NCBI GenBank assembly: GCA_900756765.1
Contig: CAAELE010000013.1
Coordinates: 17,536-81,535, forward strand
DNA: 64,000 bases
Origin: an uncultured Collinsella sp.
GTDB lineage: Bacteria; Actinomycetota; Coriobacteriia; Coriobacteriales; Coriobacteriaceae
Direction of reading: 5' to 3'
In this document: positions 9,758-18,405 of the stretch, piece after piece
Layout: each line of letters begins with the position of its first letter
Numbering within the stretch: position 1 is the first letter of the stretch
The notes under the pieces: model-generated
The model's input: only the letters and a program-made list of their open reading frames with translations
Database searches by the model: none
Told to the model about the DNA's origin: nothing
Translations under genes and position numbers: made by a program

Positions 9758-11414
9758 GAAAGTTTGCTCCTTCCCGATCTTGTTTGCGCTGCTTGTCCTC
9801 CTGATCGGCGCCTGCGCGGTTGTGTTCCCCGCATCCGCGCAGGCCGCGCCGACCTCGACCGGTTCCATCACGGTGAGCGGCACCGTGGCGAGCAGCTACG
9901 ACGCCTACCAGATCTTTAGCGCCAACGTCGTCGACGGCGACGGCGACGCCAAGATCGCCACCGACCTCGCCTGGGCAAGCGACGCCGTGCGCGACGCCGC
10001 GCTGCCTGTGCTGCACAGCGCCGGCATGCCCAATTCCCAGACCACCGCGCAGGAAGCTGCCGAGTGGCTCAACACCGATTCCCACCTTACGAGCGCGCTG
10101 AGCGCACAGCTCGCTCGTTCCCTCCAGAGCTCTGGCGCCAAGTTCGTGGCCCTTAACGCGGGCACGACGGCCGAGCTGCCCTGCGGCTACTGGCTCATCG
10201 TCGCCAGAGACGACGCCATCGCCCAGGGCGAGGCCGGCACCGCGCCGGTCATGGCCCTGGTGGGCGGCAGTGCCGTCACCGTCAAACCCAAGGCGGCGAC
10301 GCCCAAGGTGTCCAAGCACGTGCTGGAGGACGGCACCGCCGCCTGGCAGAAGGCCGCCGACGCCACGGTCGCCGACGACCTGTACTGGCGCCTCTCTGCC
10401 ACGGTTCCGGCGGGGCTCACGGCCTACGACGCCTATGCGGTGCAGTTCGTCGACACCATGAGCGCGGGGCTCGACCCCTCCAAGGTCGCCGCGAGCATGC
10501 GCGTGTACGTGGCGGCGGGCGCGGACGGCGGCTTCGGCGCCGTCTCGGCCGGCAAGGACGGGCGCGCCGGCACCGAGCCCGCGAAGGGCTGGACCGACAT
10601 CACGGCCCAGTGCAGGGTCTCGGTCGACGGCAAGACCTTCACCGTGCGCACCGGCGACCTGATCGCCGCGCTCGGCGGAGCCGACGCCTTCACCGCGGGC
10701 GCGCGCGTGGTCGCCGTGTACAACGCACCGCTCAACAGCGCGTGCAACCACGGCATCGCGAAGGGCAACCCCAACGAGGTCTACCTGCGCTACCCGCGCT
10801 CTCCTCTTGCCGACCAGTCCGGCGACGCCGGCTTCACCCACACGCCGAGCGACGATGCGTGCGTCTACACCTGGGATCTCGCGCTCACCAAGCGCGGCAG
10901 CGACGGCGATAAGCCGCTGCCCGGTGCGGTCCTGAGCATCGCCGATGACCGCGGTCGCACGCTGGCGGCCGACGGCACGTGGGATGCGCAAGGTAAGGCC
11001 ACCGTCACCACGGGCGAGGACGGCCGCGTGACCGTCTCGGGTGTGGACTCGGGCAAGCTGGAGGTCCGCGAGCTCAAGGCGCCCAAGGGCTACACCGCCT
11101 TTGAGGGCACGCGCTGTGTGACGGTCAAGGCCGAGGGCCTGGACGTCGACCAGGTGGCCGCCGCCAAGCCCAGGCTCACCATCACGGCCGAGTCGCCCCT
11201 GCGCGCCGACAGCGCGGATGGGTCGACGGGCAGCCTGGAGGCGTCGCTCATCAACACGCCCACCGGCACACCCCCTAGCATTACCACCGGAGGCTTTATG
11301 CCCTCGACTGGCGATATGGCAATGTACGCCGCGGCCGCCGCAGCGGTCGCCGGAGCCGCGCTCATCGTGGTCGCGCTCCTGGTCAAGCGGGGAGGTGGCA
11401 GCCATAAAGAGTAG
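9750..11414 (+). CDS. Sortase-dependent minor pilin
   Basis: A 554-residue secreted pilin. A GTG start at 9750 overlaps the end of the adhesin frame by 8 nt and has GGGAGGCGAG before it. Residues 1-33 are a signal peptide ending AQAA. The mature N-terminal domain contains SYDAYQIFSANVV, typical of SpaA/FimA-type backbone pilins. A middle domain starts with TPKVSKHVLEDG, whose lysine could be an isopeptide or pilin-motif lysine. A CnaB-like domain with VRELKAPKGY supplies the E-box glutamate. The C-terminus has MPSTG, a variant LPxTG signal, then a hydrophobic helix and VKRGGG. Its G+C content is clearly higher than that of the flanking adhesin and major pilin, so the locus is mosaic. It could be a basal or accessory pilin. 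Confidence 0.85.
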   Translation: MNKKVCSFPILFALLVLLIGACAVVFPASAQAAPTSTGSITVSGTVASSYDAYQIFSANVVDGDGDAKIATDLAWASDAVRDAALPVLHSAGMPNSQTTAQEAAEWLNTDSHLTSALSAQLARSLQSSGAKFVALNAGTTAELPCGYWLIVARDDAIAQGEAGTAPVMALVGGSAVTVKPKAATPKVSKHVLEDGTAAWQKAADATVADDLYWRLSATVPAGLTAYDAYAVQFVDTMSAGLDPSKVAASMRVYVAAGADGGFGAVSAGKDGRAGTEPAKGWTDITAQCRVSVDGKTFTVRTGDLIAALGGADAFTAGARVVAVYNAPLNSACNHGIAKGNPNEVYLRYPRSPLADQSGDAGFTHTPSDDACVYTWDLALTKRGSDGDKPLPGAVLSIADDRGRTLAADGTWDAQGKATVTTGEDGRVTVSGVDSGKLEVRELKAPKGYTAFEGTRCVTVKAEGLDVDQVAAAKPRLTITAESPLRADSADGSTGSLEASLINTPTGTPPSITTGGFMPSTGDMAMYAAAAAAVAGAALIVVALLVKRGGGSHKE

Positions 11415-11522
11415 CTGGCAGCCCCACAGAGAGCGGGGCGAGACGTAGCGAAGTAGATGCTAAGACACAGACAGATGATGATCGATCAAATGAGAACCAA
11501 CTGGAAAACGGAGGAAAAGAAG

Positions 11523-13184
11523 ATGAGCATGAGCAAGAACATCGCACGCCTGGCAGTAACCGCCGGCCTCACAGCAGCGTTGAGCTTCGGCGGCGTCATG
11601 GCCCCGGTGACCATGGCGTTTGCTGAGGAGGGTGCTGCCCCCAGCTATTCGCTCACGATTAACAAGTCCGTGGACAATGACTCCACTTCGTTCAAGGCGT
11701 ATCAGATTTTTAAGGCTGACGTTATTGACGGAACGTCCGGTAAGGTTGCGTCCAACATTGAGTGGGCGAGTAGTGGCGCAGAGTCTGCGGTCCTGGATGT
11801 GCTTGTTGATAATAATGCCTCAGGGATTACCTTAAACTCGCCCGCTTCTGACGTTGCCGACTTCCTTTCCAAGATCACTGAAACCACTGATACCACGAGT
11901 CTGCCGCAGAGCAGCATCCTTAACAAGATTGCCTTGGCTGTAGAGAAGAAAGTTACCGCTACGGGCGATTCCTTTGCCGCCGGTAGCGCTTTCACCACTA
12001 CGAGCGCTGGCTACTACCTGTTCATGACCGATACCAACTCGCTCAAAGCGAATGAGAAGCAGACCGGTACCTCGCCGATCTTTGCAGTCGTGGGCGGCAA
12101 CGCAGTGGCCGTTACCGAGAAGACGAGCATCCCGACCGTGACGAAGCAGGTCATGGACGATGGTGCGGACAACGACTGGAAGAACAAGGCGGACTCCCAG
12201 ATGGGTCAGACCGTTCAGTACAAACTGACCGGCACGGTTGCAAGCAATGTCGACACGTTTAGCACCTACCATTATGAGTTCCACGATGAGCTGTCTGCCG
12301 GTTTGACTGTTGATGGGTCCACTGTCAAGGCCGTGATTGGTGAGACTAAGATCACGCCTACTTCTGTGACCGTGTCTGATCCCGATTCAAATGGCAGAAC
12401 GGTCTTGAGCGTAAAGTTTGACGATCTTAAGACTGCCGCCACGACGGTCGGCGTCACTGTCGGCGAGAATACAAGGGTCGTTGTCACGTACAGCGCCAGG
12501 CTCGACCCGAATAAGTCCCAGCATGTCGTTGTCGGTGGCACGGGCAACTCCAACACCGTCAAGCTCATCTACTCCAACAACCCTGGCCACAATTCCCTGG
12601 GTGAGTCTGTGCCCGACACCGTGCGCGACTACACCTATGCGCTCAAGCTCGTCAAGAAGGACGCGACGGATGAGAGTAAGAAACTTAGGGGCGTAAAGTT
12701 CACCATCTGTGCCACTGATCCCGACGATACTGCATCCAAGGGCAAGTATGTCCAGGAGAATGGCTCCCTCGGTACTAAGGCTTATGAGTTCACAACCACC
12801 GACTCCGGCGAGATTTACGTCAAGGGCCTCGATGCCGGCACCTACACCGTCAAGGAGACCCATACGCTCGCCGGCTACAACACCATCCCCAATTTCACCT
12901 TCACCATCAGAGCCAATGGATTCAACCAGGCAGAGGGAGAGGGAGAAAACAAGATTACGGTCGATACGAGCACCGAGGGTTCCAATTTGGTCGAGGTTGA
13001 CACGACTAACACGGACAACGGTACTGCTGCCTTGATCGTCAAAAACAAGCAGGGTTCCGGCCTCCCGCTCACCGGCCTTAACGGCGTGACCTTCACTTGG
13101 ATCGCTGGTGGCGCGGTGCTGTGCATCGGCGTGGCGCACCTCATCCGCAGCCGTAAGCAGGCCGAGGAGTCCGAGCAGGAGTAA
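11523..13184 (+). CDS. Major (backbone) pilin, LPxTG type
   Basis: A 553-residue secreted protein, likely the polymerising shaft subunit. The ATG at 11523 has CGGAGGAAAAG upstream; the earlier in-frame ATG at 11457 is not supported. A signal peptide ends near FAEEG. Residues about 40-60 contain SFKAYQIFKADVIDG, paralogous to the minor pilin. TVTKQVMDDG is a candidate pilin-motif lysine. A C-terminal CnaB-like domain has the E-box TVKETHTLAGY. The sorting signal is LPLTG, followed by a hydrophobic helix and RSRK. It follows the minor pilin by 108 nt and is separated from the sortase gene by a terminator, which would give more pilin than sortase. Confidence 0.88.
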   Translation: MSMSKNIARLAVTAGLTAALSFGGVMAPVTMAFAEEGAAPSYSLTINKSVDNDSTSFKAYQIFKADVIDGTSGKVASNIEWASSGAESAVLDVLVDNNASGITLNSPASDVADFLSKITETTDTTSLPQSSILNKIALAVEKKVTATGDSFAAGSAFTTTSAGYYLFMTDTNSLKANEKQTGTSPIFAVVGGNAVAVTEKTSIPTVTKQVMDDGADNDWKNKADSQMGQTVQYKLTGTVASNVDTFSTYHYEFHDELSAGLTVDGSTVKAVIGETKITPTSVTVSDPDSNGRTVLSVKFDDLKTAATTVGVTVGENTRVVVTYSARLDPNKSQHVVVGGTGNSNTVKLIYSNNPGHNSLGESVPDTVRDYTYALKLVKKDATDESKKLRGVKFTICATDPDDTASKGKYVQENGSLGTKAYEFTTTDSGEIYVKGLDAGTYTVKETHTLAGYNTIPNFTFTIRANGFNQAEGEGENKITVDTSTEGSNLVEVDTTNTDNGTAALIVKNKQGSGLPLTGLNGVTFTWIAGGAVLCIGVAHLIRSRKQAEESEQE

Positions 13185-13284
13185 CGCTCACTCATCCATC
13201 CCTTTGGCAGGTGGGATGTGATGGCCATGAGACTTGCGGACACTTTTCTCGTCCATTGACGTTCTTGCTTTGCCATTCTCTTTT

Positions 13285-13319
13285 CGGGGCAGACTCCGCA
13301 CTGGAGTTTGCCCCGTTTT
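13285..13319 (+). terminator. Rho-independent terminator after the major pilin
   Basis: CGGGGCAGACTCC at 13285-13297 pairs with GGAGTTTGCCCCG at 13303-13315 (with wobble or single mismatch), followed by TTTTG. It lies 100 nt after the pilin stop and upstream of the sortase gene. Confidence 0.75.
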
Positions 13320-13394
13320 GTATCTGCGAGCCCGCGCTGCGCTATCCTGCTTGGTGCAGCTCTCTAGCGCAACCTGACGAAAGTGGTGTGGCCG

Positions 13395-14285
13395 ATGTCA
13401 CGTGCAAACAAACACTCTAAGCCCGCGGGCGGCAAGCGCCGCCGCAAGCGGCTGCCGCGCTGGGCCGACCGGCTTATCACCATCGTCATCATCCTTATTG
13501 GTGTGGGCCTTATGACCTGGCCGTGGATCTTGGACCGGCTCGAGGCCTCGGGCGTGTTCAACCAGATCAGCACCGTGTCCAGCACCGTGGACGCGCTGTC
13601 TGCCGAGGAACGCGAGCGCATCCTGCTCCAGGCGCGCTCCTTTAACGAGCAGCTGGCGGGCGAGGCCACCGAGCTTCCCGCCGACCAGATCGAGCCCTAC
13701 GCCCAGCAGCTCATCTTTGACCGCGACCCCATGATGAGCTGGGTCGAGATTCCCTCCATCGACGTGAGCATGCCCATCTACCACGGCACGAGCGAAGAAG
13801 TCCTCATGGCGGGCGTCGGCCACCTGGAGGGCACGAGCCTGCCGGTGGGCGGCACCTCGACGCATTGCGTGCTCATCGCGCACTCGGGCATGCGCAACCT
13901 GAGCATGTTCGACGACATCCATTCGCTGGAGCCCGGCGACCTGGTGCTGCTGCACACCATGAACAAGACGCTCGCCTACAAGATGGTGGACTCCGAGGTC
14001 GTGCTGCCCGAGGAGATGGAGTCGCTGACCATCGAGCCCGGCGCCGACAAAGTGACACTCGTCACCTGCACGCCCTACGGTGTGAACGACCATCGCCTGC
14101 TGGTGCATTGCGTGCGCACCAAGTACAACAAGAAGGACGTCGACAAGCAAAAGTCGCTGGCCGGCCGCCACTGGGGCAAGCGCGAGTTCGCCGTGCTCAT
14201 CGTGGTCGTGGCCATTGTGCTGTTGCTGCTGGACATCGTGATCCACGCGGTCCGCAAGCGCCGTAAGGCCAAGGCCTCGGCATAG
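13395..14285 (+). CDS. Class C (pilin-polymerising) sortase
   Basis: A 296-residue membrane-anchored transpeptidase that cleaves the LPxTG-like signals of the upstream pilins and joins them to lysines of the next subunit. An N-terminal membrane helix spans about residues 25-45. DRDPMMSWVEIP matches the lid plus first strand of class C enzymes. LIAHSG gives the catalytic His, and TLVTCTPYGVNDHRLLVHC gives the catalytic Cys and Arg. A second C-terminal membrane helix (about residues 265-285) is typical of class C. The start is uncertain: ATG at 13395 or GTG at 13383, both with weak ribosome-binding sites. It is the only sortase in the window. Confidence 0.92.
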   Translation: MSRANKHSKPAGGKRRRKRLPRWADRLITIVIILIGVGLMTWPWILDRLEASGVFNQISTVSSTVDALSAEERERILLQARSFNEQLAGEATELPADQIEPYAQQLIFDRDPMMSWVEIPSIDVSMPIYHGTSEEVLMAGVGHLEGTSLPVGGTSTHCVLIAHSGMRNLSMFDDIHSLEPGDLVLLHTMNKTLAYKMVDSEVVLPEEMESLTIEPGADKVTLVTCTPYGVNDHRLLVHCVRTKYNKKDVDKQKSLAGRHWGKREFAVLIVVVAIVLLLLDIVIHAVRKRRKAKASA

Positions 14286-14298
14286 GACATTGTTCGGA

Positions 14299-14333
14299 AC
14301 CACCGCAATGGGGACAGGTACCTTTGTGGTGGT
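14299..14333. repeat. Family R hairpin R4
   Basis: Arms accaccgcaa and tttgtggtggt (one mismatched pair) enclose a tggggacaggtacc core. It lies 14 nt after the sortase stop and 11 nt before a family A repeat. A terminator role is possible, but no T run follows. Confidence 0.65.
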
Positions 14334-14343
14334 CGAGACTTCC

Positions 14344-14406
14344 AAACCATCACAACATTCGATGAAAATCGCGATTTTGGCGAAAAGCGTCGATTGTTGT
14401 GATGGT
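14344..14406. repeat. REP-like inverted repeat, family A, copy 3
   Basis: Left arm AAACCATCACAACATTCGAT, right arm ATTGTTGTGATGGT with one substitution. The loop contains the palindrome aaaatcgcgatttt, shared with copy 2. Confidence 0.8.
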
Positions 14407-14490
14407 CTTCGTTGCGGGCGGGATGCTTTTCGTTTTGGGCGCGACGGTTTTCGTTTCGGGCGGGACGGTTTTCGTTGTGGACGGTGCGGT
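14407..14490. repeat. Four tandem 21-bp degenerate repeats
   Basis: Four consecutive 21-bp units begin at 14407, 14428, 14449 and 14470, each with the pattern TTTCGTT followed by a G-rich half ending GACGGT or a close variant. They abut the family A repeat. They lie in the sortase-gatC gap and carry no convincing gene. Confidence 0.7.
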
Positions 14491-14630
14491 TCCGCTGCAG
14501 AATCGCCAGCCCGCCGCCTGTCAACTGCCGCCCTCGTTACGTTTTCGCTGCATTTAGGTAAAGCACCTGCTCCAAGCGGCGTTGCCTTGTATACTAGAGC
14601 GGTTTATCTGTTATGCGGAAGGGAGCGCCT

Positions 14631-14942
14631 ATGGCACTCAGCGAGAAAGACGTGCGCGGCATCGCCGAGTACGCAAAGATCGCACTGACCGATGACGAGC
14701 TCACCCAGATGACGTCCTACATGAACGACGCCGTCCAGATGCTCGAGCCCGTCTTGCAATATGACTTGCCCGACGTGGAGCCCACGTTCCATCCCATCGG
14801 AAGCCTGTCCAACGTGATAGGCGACGACCTGCGCGAGCCCGAGCGCGACCTGCCGCTCGACGTTGCGCTCGAAAACGCCGGCAGCGCGCGCGACCGTTAC
14901 TTCCGCGTGCCGTCCATTTTGGGAGAGGGGGAGAGCGAGTAA
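14631..14942 (+). CDS. gatC: Asp/Glu-tRNA amidotransferase subunit C
   Basis: A 103-residue small subunit of the GatCAB transamidosome, which converts misacylated Glu-tRNA(Gln) or Asp-tRNA(Asn) to the amide form; GatC bridges A and B. The N-terminus has the family pattern AEYAKIALTDDELTQMTSYMNDAVQMLEPV, broken here only by normal variation, and the C-terminal half wraps the partner. The ATG at 14631 is used because CGGAAGGGA lies 7-15 nt upstream; the ATG at 14613 would lie before that site. A TATACT -10 element at 14590-14595 suggests the operon promoter. It overlaps gatA by one base (TAATG). Confidence 0.93.
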   Translation: MALSEKDVRGIAEYAKIALTDDELTQMTSYMNDAVQMLEPVLQYDLPDVEPTFHPIGSLSNVIGDDLREPERDLPLDVALENAGSARDRYFRVPSILGEGESE

Positions 14943-16456
14943 TGGCGCTAAGCTTCGATTCCCTTACCGCCGCCCAGATCGCCGCGGGCGTTGCCGCCGG
15001 CGACTTTACCGCTACCGAGGTGGCCCAGGCCTCCCTTGCCGCCATCGAGGCGCGCGAGGGCGGGGTCCAGGCATTCCTGCAGGTGGCGCCCGAGCTCGCG
15101 CTCGAGGCCGCTGCGCGCGTGGATGCCGACCGTGCCGCAGGCAAGCCGCTGCCCCCGCTCGCGGGCGTGCCGCTGGCCATCAAGGACAACATGAACCTCG
15201 TGGGCGCACGCACCACCTGCGCTTCCCGCATGCTCGGGGACTACCAGAGCGTCTACACCGCTACCTGCGTCCAGCGCATGCTCGATGCCGGCTGCCTACC
15301 CATGGGCAAGGCCAACATGGATGAGTTTGCCTTTGGCAGCTCCACCGAGAGCTCGGCGTTCCACCGCACCAACAACCCTTGGGATACCGAGCGCGTGCCC
15401 GGCGGCTCCTCGGGCGGTTCCGCTGCAGCTGTCGCCGCGGGCGAGGTCGCGCTCTCGCTGGGTTCGGACACCGGCGGCTCCATTCGCCAGCCGGCGTCGC
15501 TGTGCGGCGTGGTGGGCTTAAAGCCCACGTATGGTGCCGTGAGCCGTTACGGCGTGGTTGCCTTTGGCTCGTCGCTCGACCAGGTGGGCCCCTTTGGCCG
15601 CACGGTCGAGGATGTCGCGCTGGCCATGAACGCGCTTACCGGCGCGGGCCACGATCCGTACGACTGCACCAGCCAGGATTGCGCTGTCGACTTTACCGAG
15701 CACCTCAACGACAGCATCGAGGGCAAGCGCGTGGGCATCATCCCCGCGTTTATGGAGGCCGAGGGCCTGACGCCCGAGGTTAAGGCCGCTGTTCAGCGCG
15801 CCGCCCAGGAGCTGCAGAACCAGGGCGCCGAGCTGGTCGAGGTCGACCTGCCGCACCTGGACGCCGCCATCGCCGCCTACTACGTTATCGGCCCGGCCGA
15901 GGCGTTCTCCAACCTGGCCCGCTTCGACGGCATTCGCTACGGCTACCAGGAGGAGGGCTGCGCCAACCTGTCCGACCAGAGCTCGCTGTCGCGCGCCCAC
16001 GGCTTTGGCGCCGAGGCCAAACGCCGTCAGATGCTCGGCGCCTACCTGCTGAGCTCGGGCGTGTACGACAAGTATTACTACGCTGCGCAAAAGGCCCGCA
16101 CGCTCATCACGCAGGACTACGACGCCGCGTATGCCAAGGTGGACACCATCCTGATGCCCGCCTCACCGCGCACGGCCTTTAAGTTTGGCGAGCTCAGCGA
16201 CCCCACGCAGATGTACCTCTCCGACCTGTACACCATCTCGCTCAACATTTGCGGCAACGGTGGCATCTCGGTTCCGCTGGGCCTGGGCGAGGACACTCAG
16301 CTGCCCGTTTCTGCCCAGCTGGTGGGTCCGGCCTTTAAGGACCGTCAACTGCTCACGTTTGCCCGCGCCCTGGAGCGCGGCTTTGCCGATGCCGCCACGG
16401 GTGCGCCCGCGCTTTCCGTCGCGCCCGATTTTGCCGGGAAGGGAGGCGAGCTGTAA
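14942..16456 (+). CDS. gatA: Asp/Glu-tRNA amidotransferase subunit A
   Basis: A 504-residue amidase-signature subunit that hydrolyses glutamine and delivers ammonia to GatB. The catalytic Lys lies in GVPLAIKDNM near residue 80. The cis-Ser and nucleophile Ser lie in the GGSSGGSAAAVAAGE and LGSDTGGSIRQPAS segments near residues 155-180, followed by GLKPTYG. The length is normal. Start and stop each overlap the neighbour by one base, so gatC, gatA and gatB are translationally coupled. Confidence 0.97.
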   Translation: MALSFDSLTAAQIAAGVAAGDFTATEVAQASLAAIEAREGGVQAFLQVAPELALEAAARVDADRAAGKPLPPLAGVPLAIKDNMNLVGARTTCASRMLGDYQSVYTATCVQRMLDAGCLPMGKANMDEFAFGSSTESSAFHRTNNPWDTERVPGGSSGGSAAAVAAGEVALSLGSDTGGSIRQPASLCGVVGLKPTYGAVSRYGVVAFGSSLDQVGPFGRTVEDVALAMNALTGAGHDPYDCTSQDCAVDFTEHLNDSIEGKRVGIIPAFMEAEGLTPEVKAAVQRAAQELQNQGAELVEVDLPHLDAAIAAYYVIGPAEAFSNLARFDGIRYGYQEEGCANLSDQSSLSRAHGFGAEAKRRQMLGAYLLSSGVYDKYYYAAQKARTLITQDYDAAYAKVDTILMPASPRTAFKFGELSDPTQMYLSDLYTISLNICGNGGISVPLGLGEDTQLPVSAQLVGPAFKDRQLLTFARALERGFADAATGAPALSVAPDFAGKGGEL

Positions 16457-18132
16457 TGAAGGAGCTTTCCGAGGTCCTGCAGGATTGGGAGGCCGTGATC
16501 GGCCTGGAGATCCATACCGAGCTCACCGCACTTGATACCAAGATGTTCTGCAACTGCAAGCTCAGCCACGATGACGAGCCCAACGCCAACGTGTGCCCGG
16601 TGTGCCTGGGCCTGCCCGGCGCCCTGCCGGTGCCCAACAAGCGCGCCATCGAGAGTATCGTCAAGGCCGGTCTCGCCACCAACTGCGAGATCCAGCGCCA
16701 CTCGATGTTTTACCGCAAGCACTACTTCTATCCCGATATGGCCAAGAACTTCCAGACCACGCAGGGTCCGGTAGCCTTTGCCATGTACGGCCACCTGGAT
16801 CTGGACGTGACCGGTCGCGGTGCCGCCGAGCGCCCCGATTGCGCGTTTGGTGAGGCCGAGGCCCAGAGCCTGGCGAGCGCCTCGGCCAACGCCGAGGGTC
16901 TGTCCACGTCCATGACGTCGACCATGCGCGAGGGCAATCAGCGCGCCGGCCATCTGGCCAGCTATGACGCGTCCAACCTGCAGATGCCCGAGCGTCGCGA
17001 GGACGGTTCCTACACGGTGCCCATTCGCATCCTGCGCATCCATATGGAAGAGGACGCCGCCAAGATGGTCCACGTGGGCGGCGCCGAGGGCCGCATTACC
17101 GCCGCGGCCGAGTCGCTCGTCGACTACAACCGCTGTGGCACGCCTTTGATTGAGCTCGTGACTGAGCCCGACTTGCGTACGCCCGAGGAAGCGCGCCTGT
17201 TTATGGAGAAGCTCCGTCGCATTTTTGTGACGCTGGGCATTTCGGACTGCTCCATGGAGAAGGGTTCCATGCGCTGCGACGGCAACGTGTCGCTGCGCCG
17301 CCGCGGCGAGACCAAGCTGGGCACCAAGACCGAGCTCAAGAACCTCAACTCGTTTAAGAGCCTGCATGACGGCCTTGCCTACGAGATCTGCCGCCAGGCC
17401 GAGGTGCTCGAGGAGGGCGGCATCATCTATCAGGAGACCCGCCACTGGGAGCCCAGCCGCAAACGCACCGTGGTCATGCGTGTGAAGGAGACGGCCGACG
17501 ACTATCGTCTGTTCCCCGATCCCGACCTGGCGCCGTTCGATCTGGACGACGAGTTCATCGACCGCTGCCGTGGCGAGATCCCCGAGCTGCCCGATGCCAA
17601 GCGCGCCCGTTTTGAGACCGACTTTGGCATTAAGGCGGCCGATGCCGAGCAGATCGCCGGCGACCCGGAGTTTGTCGAGTTCTTTGAGACGGCCGCTGCC
17701 GGTATGGCCGGCAAGGAGGCCCAGACGGTCGCAAACCTGCTGGTGAACGAGATGATCGCCTACCTTAAGGGTGCGGGTGTGTCGCTGGCCGAGTCCGGTA
17801 TCGCGCCGGCTCAGGTGGCAGCGCTGGCCAAGCTGCTGGCGACCGATGCCATCAGCTCCAACCAGGCGCACGAGGTCTTTGAGGCCATGGCCCAGACCGG
17901 CGACGACCCCAACAAGATCGTCGACGAGCGCGGTATGCGTCAGGTGAGCGATGCCGGTGCGCTGCAGCCGATCGTGGACGAGGTGCTGGCTAACTGTGCC
18001 GATCAGGCGCAGCAGTATCGTGACGGCAACCAGAAGGTCATCGGCTTTTTGGTGGGCCAGTGCATGAAGGCGAGCCGCGGCAAGGGCAACCCGAAGCTCT
18101 TCAACGAGTTGCTGAGAACGTCGCTCTCGTAA
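16456..18132 (+). CDS. gatB: Asp/Glu-tRNA amidotransferase subunit B
   Basis: A 558-residue kinase-amidase subunit that phosphorylates the tRNA-bound Glu or Asp and amidates it with ammonia channelled from GatA. Visible family signatures are EVIGLEIHTEL-like (VIGLEIHTEL) near residue 15, the YFYPDMAKNFQTTQ segment near residue 95, and EKGSMRCDGNVSLR near residue 275. The C-terminal YqeY-like helical tail that grips the tRNA is present. It is longer than the common 475-500 residues, mainly through loops before the tail. Presence of GatCAB implies indirect Gln-tRNA and/or Asn-tRNA formation. Confidence 0.96.
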   Translation: MKELSEVLQDWEAVIGLEIHTELTALDTKMFCNCKLSHDDEPNANVCPVCLGLPGALPVPNKRAIESIVKAGLATNCEIQRHSMFYRKHYFYPDMAKNFQTTQGPVAFAMYGHLDLDVTGRGAAERPDCAFGEAEAQSLASASANAEGLSTSMTSTMREGNQRAGHLASYDASNLQMPERREDGSYTVPIRILRIHMEEDAAKMVHVGGAEGRITAAAESLVDYNRCGTPLIELVTEPDLRTPEEARLFMEKLRRIFVTLGISDCSMEKGSMRCDGNVSLRRRGETKLGTKTELKNLNSFKSLHDGLAYEICRQAEVLEEGGIIYQETRHWEPSRKRTVVMRVKETADDYRLFPDPDLAPFDLDDEFIDRCRGEIPELPDAKRARFETDFGIKAADAEQIAGDPEFVEFFETAAAGMAGKEAQTVANLLVNEMIAYLKGAGVSLAESGIAPAQVAALAKLLATDAISSNQAHEVFEAMAQTGDDPNKIVDERGMRQVSDAGALQPIVDEVLANCADQAQQYRDGNQKVIGFLVGQCMKASRGKGNPKLFNELLRTSLS

Positions 18133-18136
18133 ACGG

Positions 18137-18277
18137 GAACCCGGGAGCCCCGGCAGGGCGGGTGCTTCCTCAAAATTTCAAACAGTCCTGCGCAAGACGA
18201 AGGCCACATTAAGTGGCCTTCTTTGCGTGCGGAACTCATTTTGAGCAAGCACCCGCCCTGCCGGGGCTCCCGGGTTC
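18137..18277 (+). ncRNA. Structured 3'-UTR element S, copy 1 (candidate RNA)
   Basis: The element begins 4 nt after the gatB stop. Outer arms 18137-18176 and 18238-18277 pair over 40 bp with one mismatch. Inside are the conserved strings ACAGTCCTG (18182-18190), a hairpin GAAGGCCAC-ATTAA-GTGGCCTTC (18199-18221), and GTGCGGAACTC (18227 on). The same architecture, with the same unpaired strings but different stem sequences, occurs in reverse orientation at 34711-34844, again just downstream of a stop codon. It could be a structured RNA, an mRNA 3' stabiliser, or a MITE-like element. It might belong to a named Collinsella RNA motif, which I cannot check. Confidence 0.6.
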
Positions 18278-18327
18278 TGTGACGACTCGGCCGTTCGGGT
18301 CAGGTGGGCTGAATGGAATTTGGTGAA

Positions 18328-18356
18328 TGAGGGCGCCGTTGGCGCCCTCATTTTTT
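18328..18356 (+). terminator. Terminator of the gatCAB operon
   Basis: TGAGGGCGCC, a GTT loop and GGCGCCCTCA at 18328-18350 form a perfect stem, followed by six T residues. Confidence 0.9.
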
Positions 18357-18364
18357 GTGCGGGT

Positions 18365-18385
18365 GGCAAAGGGGCTGTCCCTTTG
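18365..18385. repeat. Small hairpin R7 related to family R
   Basis: GCAAAGG and CCTTTGC flank a ggctgtc core. Read on the minus strand this contains gggacagcccc, a shortened relative of the family R core. It lies just after the gatCAB terminator. Confidence 0.45.
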
Positions 18386-18405
18386 CCGCATTGTGGGAGT
18401 GACGG

